Shown here one piece after another: positions 18,465-25,869 of a DNA stretch of 64,000 bases (the stretch's first letter is position 1; every line of letters starts with the position of its first letter). The DNA is from CAVPDE01 sp963702565 (lineage in GTDB: Bacteria; Desulfobacterota; DSM-4660; Desulfatiglandales; HGW-15), in the NCBI GenBank assembly GCA_963702565.1, contig CAVPDE010000011.1:62001-126000 (forward strand), written 5' to 3'. A model generated the notes under the pieces. The model saw nothing but the letters and a program-made list of their open reading frames with translations. It did no database searches and was not told where the DNA came from. A program made the translations under genes and the position numbers.

Positions 18465-18920
18465 ATGGCTTCGAAAACAAATCTCACCTCACAGATGGAA
18501 GATTATCTGGAAGCCATCTACCATCTTTGCAGGGACGAGGGCGTGGCTCGAGTCAAAGCCATTGCTGATCGACTCGAAGTGACAACTCCGAGTGTTGTCG
18601 GCGCTATCAGAAAGCTCAAAGATCGCAATCTCGTGATTCAGGAGCCCTACGGTTATGTGCGGCTCACAATGGAAGGCGAGGAGATCGGAGGTGCGATCAG
18701 CCACAATCATGAAGTTTTGAGCGACTTTCTAAAGGAGATTCTGGGGTTGGACCATGAGACGGCTTCAGTGGATGCCTGCAAGATTGAACACGCCGTGAGC
18801 GCTGAAACCGTGAGGCGTCTGCGTGCGGTTGCGGAGTTTATCAGGCAAGAACCCCAAATCAACGTGGACTGGGAAAAGGAGTTCAAGCGCTTTTACCGCG
18901 AGTACCTGAGGAGGCTCTAG
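18465..18920 (+). CDS. DtxR-family metal-dependent transcriptional repressor
   Basis: A 151-residue regulator. The N-terminal winged helix (MEDYLEAIYHLC, DRLEVTTPSVVGAIRKL) is followed by a dimerisation/metal domain with DACKIEHAVS. Family members repress iron or manganese uptake when metal-loaded. It is followed directly by feoA and feoB and preceded by a DtxR-type operator, so it is most likely the Fe(II)-responsive repressor of this operon. Confidence 0.9.
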   Translation: MASKTNLTSQMEDYLEAIYHLCRDEGVARVKAIADRLEVTTPSVVGAIRKLKDRNLVIQEPYGYVRLTMEGEEIGGAISHNHEVLSDFLKEILGLDHETASVDACKIEHAVSAETVRRLRAVAEFIRQEPQINVDWEKEFKRFYREYLRRL

Positions 18921-18922
18921 AG

Positions 18923-19162
18923 TTGATCACGACGCTGGAAAAAGTCAAAGAAGGAATGTCCGCCGTGGTGAAGCAGGTCCATGGGGGTCACAAAATCCGT
19001 CAGAGGCTTGGCGGCCTGGGCATCCACGTAGACGACAGCCTGAAAGTTCTTCGCACGGGCTTTCTGGGAGGACCTGTCTTGATTGAGGTTCATGGGACTG
19101 AGGTTGGGATCGGTCAAGGCATGGCTGAGAAGATCGAAGTGGAAGTAATGGAAGAAGTATGA
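18923..19162 (+). CDS. feoA: Ferrous iron transport protein FeoA
   Basis: A 79-residue SH3-like FeoA protein (KIRQRLGGLGIHVDD, then GPVLIEV and the IGQGMAEKIEV end). It modulates the FeoB permease in the cytosol. It starts with TTG at 18923, two bases after the regulator's stop, with GAGGAGG upstream as a good binding site. Its stop overlaps the feoB ATG. Confidence 0.92.
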   Translation: MITTLEKVKEGMSAVVKQVHGGHKIRQRLGGLGIHVDDSLKVLRTGFLGGPVLIEVHGTEVGIGQGMAEKIEVEVMEEV

Positions 19163-21081
19163 GAATCGCTCTTGTTGGACAACCGAATTGCGGAAAAAGC
19201 GCTCTCTTCAACAGCGTGGCCGGATACAAGACCATCGCCTCCAACTTTCCGGGCACCACAGTGGATTGTGTTATGAGCCCGGTCAAATTGAACGGGGACA
19301 GCTTCACGCTAGTCGATTTGCCTGGGATTTATTCTGTTTCCTCTTCAGAAAGAGAGGAGATCTTGGCTCGCCGGTACCTCATCAAGGAGAGACCGGATTT
19401 GGTGATCAATATCCTGGATGCGTCCGTGCTGTCCAGGAGCCTCGAACTGACCCTTGAGCTTCTGGAACTCAAGATTCCTCTGGTCATATGCCTGAATATG
19501 ATCGACGAAGCAGAAAAGAAGGGCGTGGAGATCGACGTGGGCCACCTGTCCCAGGAGTTAGGAGTCCCTGTGATTCCTACCATCGCGATTCGAGGGCAAG
19601 GAGTTCCGGAGCTCTTCCAGTCAGCCCTGGAGACGGCGAAAAGAGGAACTGCAGGCACGATTCATTTTCTGTCCCTGGATGTGGAGCGCGTGATTTCAGA
19701 ACTTGCGGATCTTCTTGGGGTTGCCACAGCAAGGAGGCTGGGAGTGCCCCAGAGGTTCCTGGCCATTAGGTTGCTTGAACAGGACGAGGAGTTCGAGCAA
19801 GCCGTGCGAGAAATCAACCCCGGTATCATGGGCGACGTCGAACGTTTACGAAGCATGCTATCCGAGTGCCACGGAAGGCCTTCCGATATGGTGGTGTCGT
19901 CGGAACGGCATTCCCTGGCCATGAACCTTTTTGAGCACGTGGCCAAAGTCAAACCACGAGGTGCAAAGCCTTTCAGGGAGCAAATCGACAAATACCTCAT
20001 GCATCCTTACCTGGGGTATGTGTTACTTGGGGGGATTCTCTTCTCCTTTTTCTGGATGGTTTTCAGTCTTGGCAAGCACATCGAAGAACCGATCCTCTCC
20101 TTGTTTGAGCAATTCGCAGCTTACCTGGGTGTGCACCTCAGCAAGGAGTCCCTTCTGTTCACCGTCGTTAACGGTTTGATCCAGGGCTTTTCGGGGGGCA
20201 TTGGAATCGTCTTGCCTTACCTGATCCCATTTCTCTTTGGACTTTCCCTGCTGGAAGACATTGGATACCTTCCAAGGGCCGCTTTCCTCATGGATTCCAT
20301 TATGCACAGCATCGGGCTCCACGGGAAATCCATCATCCCCTTTGTGCTGAGCTACGGCTGCAATGTTCCTGCGATCATGGGCGTGAGAATCATGGAAAGG
20401 GCCAGGGACCGTTTTATCACCGCCGTTCTCGTCACCCTCATTCCCTGTGCTGCGCGGACGACCGTCATCTTCGCCCTGGTGGCTTTTTATCTCGGACCTC
20501 TTAAGGCCCTCTTGCTTTATGTTCTCAACGTCGTGGTCATCGCAGCGTCAGGCAAGATCCTTTCACGCTTCATGCCCGAGGTCTCCCCGGGGATGATCCT
20601 CGAAATGCCGAGCTACAGGTTACCGCAGTTCTCAGCCGTGATGCGGAAGGTTTGGTTTCGCCTGCGGGAATTTATCCTGATCGCCTGGCCTATTCTGATT
20701 GCGGGAAGCGTCATCCTGAGCCTCCTGGAATATTTTCATCTTGCCGATCGCATCAACGGGATCCTCTCTATTTTCACCAGCGGGCTGCTGGGCCTTCCCT
20801 CAGCCGTAGGCATTACCCTTATTTTCGGCATCTTGAGAAAGGAGCTGGCCATCATCATGCTGGTCCAGGCTCTGGGGACAAGCAACTTCTCTTCCGCCAT
20901 GACAGGGGAACAGATGATGGTTTTCACGGTCTTCAGCCTCTTCTACATCCCCTGCCTTGCCACTCTGGGCATGCTGCGATCCACCATCGGGAACCGCGGC
21001 ATGCTCTTCACCCTCTTTTTTACCACCGCCATCGGCACGCTGATGGCCCTGGCCATGCGAGTTCTTTACTGGGCCTACTGA
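19159..21081 (+). CDS. feoB: Ferrous iron transporter FeoB
   Basis: A 640-residue inner-membrane Fe(II) permease. The N-terminal G domain has G1 GQPNCGKS, G2 FPGTTVD, G3 DLPGIYS and G4 NMIDEA; the C-terminal part has about eight membrane helices including the paired GxG gates (LPRAAFLMD; FVLSYGCNVPAIMG; ILRKELAIIM). It is shorter than many FeoB proteins (~770). The start overlaps feoA. Confidence 0.95.
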   Translation: MRIALVGQPNCGKSALFNSVAGYKTIASNFPGTTVDCVMSPVKLNGDSFTLVDLPGIYSVSSSEREEILARRYLIKERPDLVINILDASVLSRSLELTLELLELKIPLVICLNMIDEAEKKGVEIDVGHLSQELGVPVIPTIAIRGQGVPELFQSALETAKRGTAGTIHFLSLDVERVISELADLLGVATARRLGVPQRFLAIRLLEQDEEFEQAVREINPGIMGDVERLRSMLSECHGRPSDMVVSSERHSLAMNLFEHVAKVKPRGAKPFREQIDKYLMHPYLGYVLLGGILFSFFWMVFSLGKHIEEPILSLFEQFAAYLGVHLSKESLLFTVVNGLIQGFSGGIGIVLPYLIPFLFGLSLLEDIGYLPRAAFLMDSIMHSIGLHGKSIIPFVLSYGCNVPAIMGVRIMERARDRFITAVLVTLIPCAARTTVIFALVAFYLGPLKALLLYVLNVVVIAASGKILSRFMPEVSPGMILEMPSYRLPQFSAVMRKVWFRLREFILIAWPILIAGSVILSLLEYFHLADRINGILSIFTSGLLGLPSAVGITLIFGILRKELAIIMLVQALGTSNFSSAMTGEQMMVFTVFSLFYIPCLATLGMLRSTIGNRGMLFTLFFTTAIGTLMALAMRVLYWAY

Positions 21082-21099
21082 GAAAAGGCTGCCCAGGGG

Positions 21100-21612
21100 C
21101 GAATGAATTTTGCCGAGCCACCTCAGAAATCCGGTGCACCTGGAATTTGCCGAGGTGAACGTGAATGAATTGCTGAAACGAAGCCTCATGTTGAGCCAGC
21201 ACAAAATGACACTTCAGAACATCCAGGCGAAGACAGAGCTGGATTCCAAGATCCCCTGATCCAAGGGGACTTCAATCAGCTGCAGCAGGCCGTCATCAAC
21301 CTGCTATTCAACGCTATTGACGCCATGCCGGACGGAGGGACCCTTGTCCTTGCCAGCGCTTTCAACCCCAAGCTGAACGTCGTGGAAATCAGAATCAGCG
21401 ACACGGGCTGCGGCATTTCCAAGGAAAGCCTGCCTCACATTTTTGAGCCTTTTTTTACCACCAAGACCGAGGGCAAGGGACTGGGCTTGGGCCTTTCCAC
21501 GGTCTTCGGGATCGTAGACAGGCACAAGGGCACCATTGAGGTGAAAAGTGAGATCGCTCAAGGCGCAGCGTTTATCACCAGGGTGCCCGTGGGTCCCAAA
21601 GGTCCGGTCTAA
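21100..21612 (+). pseudogene. Histidine kinase C-terminal fragment, frameshifted
   Basis: Directly after feoB lies the end of a sensor kinase in broken frames. Short stretches such as EFAEVNVNELLKRSL (around 21150) and the N-box/ATPase part (NQLQQAVINLLFNAIDAMPDGG, in pieces) are in different frames, with breaks near 21137 and 21250. The final 95 codons (21325-21612) are open and hold SDTGCGISKE and GLGLGLSTV. Sensor, membrane and phospho-acceptor parts are missing. It is a relic. Confidence 0.8.
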
Positions 21613-21866
21613 AAGGGCCTTTTCCCGCAGCAGCTCCCCGGGCCGCTGCAACCGGCGGCCTGGCCAGGGGATGATCCGCAGCAGGCCGTATCACCGGGAC
21701 CCGGCATGCTGTTTCGCGCCGTACCCGATAAGGAAGATGGCGCCGAAAGAAGTCTCTTCACGTTGCGGCTTCCGCAGGCCCGGCACTCCGGCTGGTCAGA
21801 GGAACTGGCTACAAGGATTTCGCTCACCTTTCCGCAATCAATGCACAGAAAATCAAAAAGAGGCAT
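21609..21866 (-). CDS. FmdB-family zinc-ribbon protein
   Basis: An 85-residue small protein with the FmdB ribbon: PLFDFLCIDCGKVSEIL, then ECRACGSRNVKRL, giving two CxxC pairs. The C-terminal tail is rich in Gly, Ser and Cys (ACCGSS, SCCGKRPF). Function in this family is not established; it probably binds zinc. It is last in the minus-strand ORP-like cluster. Confidence 0.8.
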   Translation of the reverse strand: MPLFDFLCIDCGKVSEILVASSSDQPECRACGSRNVKRLLSAPSSLSGTARNSMPGPGDTACCGSSPGQAAGCSGPGSCCGKRPF

Positions 21867-21877
21867 CTCCTCCTCCT

Positions 21878-22321
21878 TTATGCCGCTTTGTCCGGCCGTG
21901 CTTCCTCGTACTCCTTGATGGCCTTTTCCAGGGTTTTGACAGCTAGCCGGATGCAGTGCTGCTTCTGATCCGGAATTTGAACCAGTCGCCGAAAGACGTC
22001 CCGGTCCTTGACTTCCAAGGCCTCGGAAAGAGTCTTCCCCCTGACGAGATCGGCAAGGGCCATGGCAGCGGAAACAGCGCCCGGGCAGCCAAGGACTTGG
22101 TATTTTGCGTCGGCAATTCGGCCCTTATCCACTTTGATGAAGCACTTCATGGTGTCTCCGCAGGGGCCGGTTAGTTCCGTGACATGATTCGCCCCTTTCA
22201 GGGGCCCAAGGTTTGGCTTTTTCAGAAAATAGTTAATGGCTTCCTCCGCGTATCCGGAAGAAGAAAGCATTTCACGAATGCTGGCAATCTCATTCTGATT
22301 AGAAAGTGTCTCCTGCTCCAT
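21878..22321 (-). CDS. NifU/IscU-like iron-sulfur scaffold protein
   Basis: A 147-residue NifU-N-type protein. The three cysteine regions of the scaffold fold are visible: GPCGDTMKC, LGCPGAVSAA and QKQHCIRLA. It would assemble or hand on Fe-S clusters. ATG 22321 has AGGGA upstream; an ATG at 22351 overlapping the neighbour is the alternative. Its place beside NifX-like and Mrp genes supports a metal-cluster role. Confidence 0.82.
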   Translation of the reverse strand: MEQETLSNQNEIASIREMLSSSGYAEEAINYFLKKPNLGPLKGANHVTELTGPCGDTMKCFIKVDKGRIADAKYQVLGCPGAVSAAMALADLVRGKTLSEALEVKDRDVFRRLVQIPDQKQHCIRLAVKTLEKAIKEYEEARPDKAA

Positions 22322-22335
22322 GGTCGTATCCCTGT

Positions 22336-22719
22336 CTAGTGATGCGCGCATCCGCCCTGGCCTTGGTGTCCAGCACAGGTCATATTCACGGAAAACTCGG
22401 GGAGCTTACCGGATTTCATGTATTCGAGATTCTGTTTCACGCTTCCCTCCACTGCCCTGAAGACGCGGACCCCTTGAGCCTGAAGCCTCATGAGGGCGCC
22501 GCCCCCTATCCCGCCCACAACAATCGCATCCACAGGGTTGCCGGCGAGGGCCTTCATGGGCTGACACTGACCATGCGCATGGTGGGCGTCTCTGTTGCCG
22601 ATGGTTTCGAACTCTCCGCTCGTGCTGTCGAGAATCACAAAAGAAGGAGCTGAGCCGAAATGTCCATAGACCTGGCTTTCAAGTCCTTGATCCACTTGAA
22701 CCGGAAAAGCAATCTTCAT
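22336..22719 (-). CDS. NifX/NifB-type (MTH1175-like) metal-cluster protein
   Basis: A 127-residue member of the dinitrogenase iron-molybdenum cofactor family (MKIAFPVQVDQGLES, VYGHFGSAPSFVI, VDAIVVGGIGGGAL). Such domains form orange proteins and hold Mo/Fe/Cu clusters. The C-terminus is His/Cys-rich (CAGHQGQGGCAHH), suggesting metal binding. ATG 22719 has a strong GGAGGG site. No nitrogenase genes are nearby, so an ORP-type role fits better than nitrogen fixation. Confidence 0.85.
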   Translation of the reverse strand: MKIAFPVQVDQGLESQVYGHFGSAPSFVILDSTSGEFETIGNRDAHHAHGQCQPMKALAGNPVDAIVVGGIGGGALMRLQAQGVRVFRAVEGSVKQNLEYMKSGKLPEFSVNMTCAGHQGQGGCAHH

Positions 22720-22758
22720 ATACAATTCCCTCCGTAGCAATTTTCAGATTATTAAACT

Positions 22759-22790
22759 AAAAAAACCATCCCCTCCTGTCAAGAGAGGGG
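22759..22790 (-). terminator. Rho-independent terminator after trmO
   Basis: On the minus strand CCCCTC and GAGGGG form a six-bp stem with a nine-base loop, followed a few bases later by seven T. It lies just past the trmO stop, so trmO and upstream genes probably end here and the NifX-like gene downstream is transcribed separately. Confidence 0.75.
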
Positions 22791-22795
22791 TGCCC

Positions 22796-23299
22796 TTAAT
22801 CATCTCTTCTGAAGCGATCATCGGACTTCTTCGCTTTGGCCATTCCTCGAACCTGTTCCAGCCAGCCGATTCGACAGTTCTCCTGATGGTCGAATTCAGG
22901 GACATAGGGTTTGATGTCCAGCAGAGGCGTACCGTCGAGGATGTCCACGTTCTCAATGTCCAGAGTGTATCCTCTGACTTGGACAAGCCGGACGATGGAG
23001 AGCCCGATCGGATTGGGCCGCTTTGGGGCTCGTGTGGCAAAGACGCCTCTTGGCTCGGAATCAAGGAAAGGAGTAACAATAAGCTTGTACCCGCGGCTCT
23101 CATGAAAGTGGTAAAGAAGAATGAGGTGGGAGAAACCGTCAAGATCCTTCAGCCCATCAGCAAATTCCTGAAAGAGTTCCACGGTGCCGCGGATTCCTGC
23201 TGCGCCCGAAGGCTGGATGGGCATGTTCTCCAATTCTTTAAAGGGCGTGCGAATGATACCGATGGAACGATAGACAATGCCTTCAATTTTCTTTTCCAT
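22796..23299 (-). CDS. trmO: tRNA m6t6A37 methyltransferase TrmO (TsaA family)
   Basis: A 167-residue beta-barrel SAM-dependent methylase. The family motifs GIIRTPFKEL (near residue 14), RGVFATRAPKRPNPIGLS and ILDGTPLLDIKPYVPEFD are complete. TrmO methylates the t6A made by TsaD/TsaE, both encoded in this window. It sits within the ORP-like cluster and is followed by a terminator. Confidence 0.92.
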   Translation of the reverse strand: MEKKIEGIVYRSIGIIRTPFKELENMPIQPSGAAGIRGTVELFQEFADGLKDLDGFSHLILLYHFHESRGYKLIVTPFLDSEPRGVFATRAPKRPNPIGLSIVRLVQVRGYTLDIENVDILDGTPLLDIKPYVPEFDHQENCRIGWLEQVRGMAKAKKSDDRFRRDD

Positions 23300-23317
23300 G
23301 ATCGCTTGATCCTTGTT

Positions 23318-23788
23318 TCACGAGCGAAGCGTCGCAGTCAGCCTCAGAGCATGAAGCAGGAGATCCAGGGCTTCCAGGATGCTGCGGGTCGCAATGTCCG
23401 CCGCCATGAGCGTTTCAACCGTGGCTCCCTCCTCCTGAATCACGGCGATCCCCAGAACCGTCTCCTTGAGCATCAGGGCATCGTTGCGGCCATTCCCCAC
23501 GCTGACGGTTTTCTGCAATCCCAGCTGCCGGACATAGTCTGCCTTGGCTCGGGTCTGATTTTCTTTCCCGATGACCACAACCTCACACGGGATGCCGGTC
23601 ATTTCTTTCTGAACACTTCCGAAAGTGTCCGCCGTGAGGATGTGGATCGACAAACTCTTTGAAAGCTTTTCTAACCGTTCCCTCACCCCGTTAATCAGAC
23701 GACCGTCACAGGCAATGGTCCCGTTGTAGTCAAGCACCAGATGGGAGAGAAAAAGCGTCTTGTAGCCTGGGATCGCTTCTTCCAGCAT
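23318..23788 (-). CDS. HAD-family hydrolase (soluble P-type-ATPase-like)
   Basis: A 156-residue minimal HAD protein. The motif I region is LVLDYNGTIACDG: the nucleophile Asp is present but the second Asp of DxDGT is replaced by Asn. Motif III Lys (RAKADYVRQLG) and motif IV SVGNGRNDALML are visible. It resembles the soluble P-type ATPase-like group. Substrate unknown. It lies between Mrp and TrmO genes. Confidence 0.8.
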   Translation of the reverse strand: MLEEAIPGYKTLFLSHLVLDYNGTIACDGRLINGVRERLEKLSKSLSIHILTADTFGSVQKEMTGIPCEVVVIGKENQTRAKADYVRQLGLQKTVSVGNGRNDALMLKETVLGIAVIQEEGATVETLMAADIATRSILEALDLLLHALRLTATLRS

Positions 23789-23834
23789 AGGAGCACGTCT
23801 CCTGAAGTGATTTGGCCTTGGAGCGTATCAGTCC

Positions 23835-24758
23835 TTATTGCTGCACGCAAGGTGTGACTCCAATTTCGGTTTTCTCCTCTGAATCATCCTTTTTCATCGG
23901 AGTGACATCCTTCGCGGTTTTTTGAATGATGGTTTTCACAACGTTCTCAAATTCCTTGTTAAAGGGATTGCTTTTTCCCATCAGGTCGTCGAGTCTGCCC
24001 AGATCCCCTCTTTGAACCACCTCCGGCTCAATGGGCAGGCTTCCGAGGAGAGTCAGGTTTTCTTTTTCCGCTGTGAGCTGCCCTCCCCGGCTCTTGAACA
24101 GATCGATCCGCTTTCCGCAGTGAGGGCACTCGAGGCCGCTCATGTTCTCCACGAGGCCAAGGATCTCCATTTTTACCAAACGGCAGAAGTTGATGGATTT
24201 CCTGACGTCCGCAAGAGAGATTTCCTGCGGCGTGGTGACGATCACTGCCTTGGCATCAGGGATGGTCTGGGCTACCGTCAGCGGTTCGTCTCCGGTGCCC
24301 GGAGGAGAGTCAATGATCAGATAGTCGAGATCCGACCAGTCAATGTCGGATATGAACTGGCGGATCACGCCGATCTTGATCGGGCCTCTCCAGATGGTGG
24401 CCAGGTCTTTATTCTCGCCCATAAGGGATTCGATTGAAATCACCTCTAGGTTACTCAGAAACTGGACAGGAACAGCCTTGCCTTGGCGCCCCGAAGGTTG
24501 GAGACCTCCTTTGAGGCCGAGTAGTCTCGGAATGCTGGGACCATGGAGATCCACATCCATGAGTCCGACTTTGTACCCCTTGGTTGCCAGAGAAACAGCG
24601 AGGCAGGCGGCGATGCTGCTTTTCCCCACTCCCCCTTTTCCACTCATGACAAGGATTTTATTTTTGATATGCGCAAGACGCTCTTTAATCTCCTGATCCT
24701 GCATGGAGTGCTTGTCTTCTTGTTCTTTGTGCATCGGAAAATGATCTTTTTGTCCCAT
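23835..24758 (-). CDS. Mrp/NBP35-type P-loop ATPase (Fe-S carrier)
   Basis: A 307-residue ApbC/Mrp ATPase. The deviant Walker A MSGKGGVGKSSIA is near residue 39, Walker B LIIDSPPGTGDEP follows, and a CPHC pair sits near residue 220. Such proteins bind and transfer [4Fe-4S] clusters. ATG 24758 has GGAGGG ten bases upstream; a TTG at 24776 is less likely. The upstream NifX-like gene ends 18 bases before. In Desulfovibrio, paired Mrp ATPases are part of the orange-protein complex. Confidence 0.9.
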   Translation of the reverse strand: MGQKDHFPMHKEQEDKHSMQDQEIKERLAHIKNKILVMSGKGGVGKSSIAACLAVSLATKGYKVGLMDVDLHGPSIPRLLGLKGGLQPSGRQGKAVPVQFLSNLEVISIESLMGENKDLATIWRGPIKIGVIRQFISDIDWSDLDYLIIDSPPGTGDEPLTVAQTIPDAKAVIVTTPQEISLADVRKSINFCRLVKMEILGLVENMSGLECPHCGKRIDLFKSRGGQLTAEKENLTLLGSLPIEPEVVQRGDLGRLDDLMGKSNPFNKEFENVVKTIIQKTAKDVTPMKKDDSEEKTEIGVTPCVQQ

Positions 24759-24776
24759 ACTGCTATAACCCTCCAA

Positions 24777-25193
24777 TCATGAATCTTTATTGAATTTTGT
24801 TTTTTCCCCAAAGGGTTTCTTAGAATCCATCGGCTTCAGTCGATCATGGAATTCGGCCGTGTTCGAACCGGGCATCAGGTATTTTGAATGGGCCAGTGTT
24901 CCATCCAGGTAGGCGTTCAGCACCGCTTCCGGCTGACCTGAAATGCCCTGGATGAGCTCGATTCCGGAAGCTTTCAGCAAATCGGAGAAATGGCGGGTCA
25001 CTGCGCCGCAGATCAGCGTATCGACGCAGAGATCCTGAATTCTCAGACACCGCTGGGACAAGTCCCTCTCATCCAAATAGATCTCGAAGCGGGACGTCGG
25101 GCTCTTTTCATTCAACTCAACGACCATGAGCCTCGATGCCGTGTCCAAGACGGGCGACACTTTGTTTTCCCAGACCGGTATGGCTATTTTCAT
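24777..25193 (-). CDS. NifX/NifB-type (MTH1175-like) metal-cluster protein
   Basis: A 138-residue paralogue of the proteins at 22336 and 25242 (MKIAIPVWENKVSPVLDTAS at the start, then LICGAVTRHF). It has CLRIQDLCVDTLIC cysteines and a 25-residue C-terminal tail. By family it binds a metal cluster, as in ORP proteins. Same strand and cluster as Mrp. Confidence 0.83.
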   Translation of the reverse strand: MKIAIPVWENKVSPVLDTASRLMVVELNEKSPTSRFEIYLDERDLSQRCLRIQDLCVDTLICGAVTRHFSDLLKASGIELIQGISGQPEAVLNAYLDGTLAHSKYLMPGSNTAEFHDRLKPMDSKKPFGEKTKFNKDS

Positions 25194-25241
25194 TGGAAAG
25201 CACCCCTTGAGTTTCTTTTCCTGGCTTTGCCCTCTCTATAC

Positions 25242-25598
25242 CTAGTGGCCTTCCACGTTTGCTTCCGTGGCTTCACCGTATTTCCCGTTCATGAAGGCGG
25301 CTATGGCATCACCGATTTTGCCTTTCACACCTACAACGACCTTGACCCCTGCGGCCTTAAGCACTCTAAAGGCCTTGGGGCCGCAGTTTCCCGTGAGGAC
25401 CACATCGGGCTTGTGAACCAGGACATTTTGAGCCGACTGGATTCCTGCACCCTGGGCGAGGTCCAAGCTTTGACTGTTCGCGGCCACATCGAAGCTCATG
25501 GTTTCGGTATCCACGACAAGAAACTTGGGCGCCCTTCCAAGCCTGGGATCGATCTGAGCATTCAGATCATCGCCCTCGGTGGTGACTGCAATTTTCAT
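25242..25598 (-). CDS. NifX/NifB-type (MTH1175-like) metal-cluster protein
   Basis: A 118-residue compact member of the family (MKIAVTTEGDDLNAQIDPRLG, split here as start and GRAPKFLVVD; then DVVLTGNCGPKAFRVLKAAG). It is the first gene of the cluster behind a -24/-12 promoter at 25668-25684, ~60 bases upstream of the ATG. This is the arrangement reported for ORP operons of Desulfovibrio. Confidence 0.85.
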   Translation of the reverse strand: MKIAVTTEGDDLNAQIDPRLGRAPKFLVVDTETMSFDVAANSQSLDLAQGAGIQSAQNVLVHKPDVVLTGNCGPKAFRVLKAAGVKVVVGVKGKIGDAIAAFMNGKYGEATEANVEGH

Positions 25599-25667
25599 CT
25601 CTCTTGTCTGTCCTCCTTTGACCATACTCGCGCGCATTCCACTTGCACCATCGCTATCCTTTGCTAG

Positions 25668-25684
25668 AGCACCTTTCGTGCCAG
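25668..25684 (-). promoter_or_regulatory. Sigma54 (-24/-12) promoter of the ORP-like cluster
   Basis: On the minus strand CTGGCACG, AAAG, GTGCT gives the invariant GG-N10-GC spacing (GG at 25682-25681, GC at 25670-25669) and matches YTGGCACGN4TTGCW except for one base. A start near 25657 would leave a ~60-base leader. The sigma54 activator gene lies just upstream. Confidence 0.85.
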
Positions 25685-25709
25685 TTTAGGAAGAAATGTG
25701 CCTAGGCTG

Positions 25710-25750
25710 GCAACAAGCTGAAATTTCATTTGAAATTGTTTATGTGTTGC
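25710..25750 (-). promoter_or_regulatory. Candidate upstream activator site(s)
   Basis: Two nested inverted repeats lie 26-66 bases upstream of the -24 element: GCAACA...TGTTGC (25710-25715 and 25745-25750), and a perfect 16-bp AATTTCA-TT-TGAAATT at 25722-25737. Their placement between the activator gene and its likely target promoter suits a sigma54-activator binding site; which repeat is used is not known. Confidence 0.5.
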
Positions 25751-25869
25751 AAAGGAGGAAAGGAGACGTGGTTTGGGATACTTCAATTATGCAATACGGG
25801 AAACTCCATTATTGCAGAAGTGCAGTGTGTTATGGGGCTGTTTTCTTTCGATCACCGCCAAGCCCTAAC

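Noticed and set aside
21600..21625. Terminator at AAAAGGGCCTTTT
   Set aside because: The stem is short, sits at two overlapping gene ends and lacks a proper T-run.
22336..25598. Nitrogen-fixation cluster
   Set aside because: NifX- and NifU-like proteins are present but no nifHDK, nifB or nifEN; the Mrp and sigma54 context fits an ORP-like cluster.
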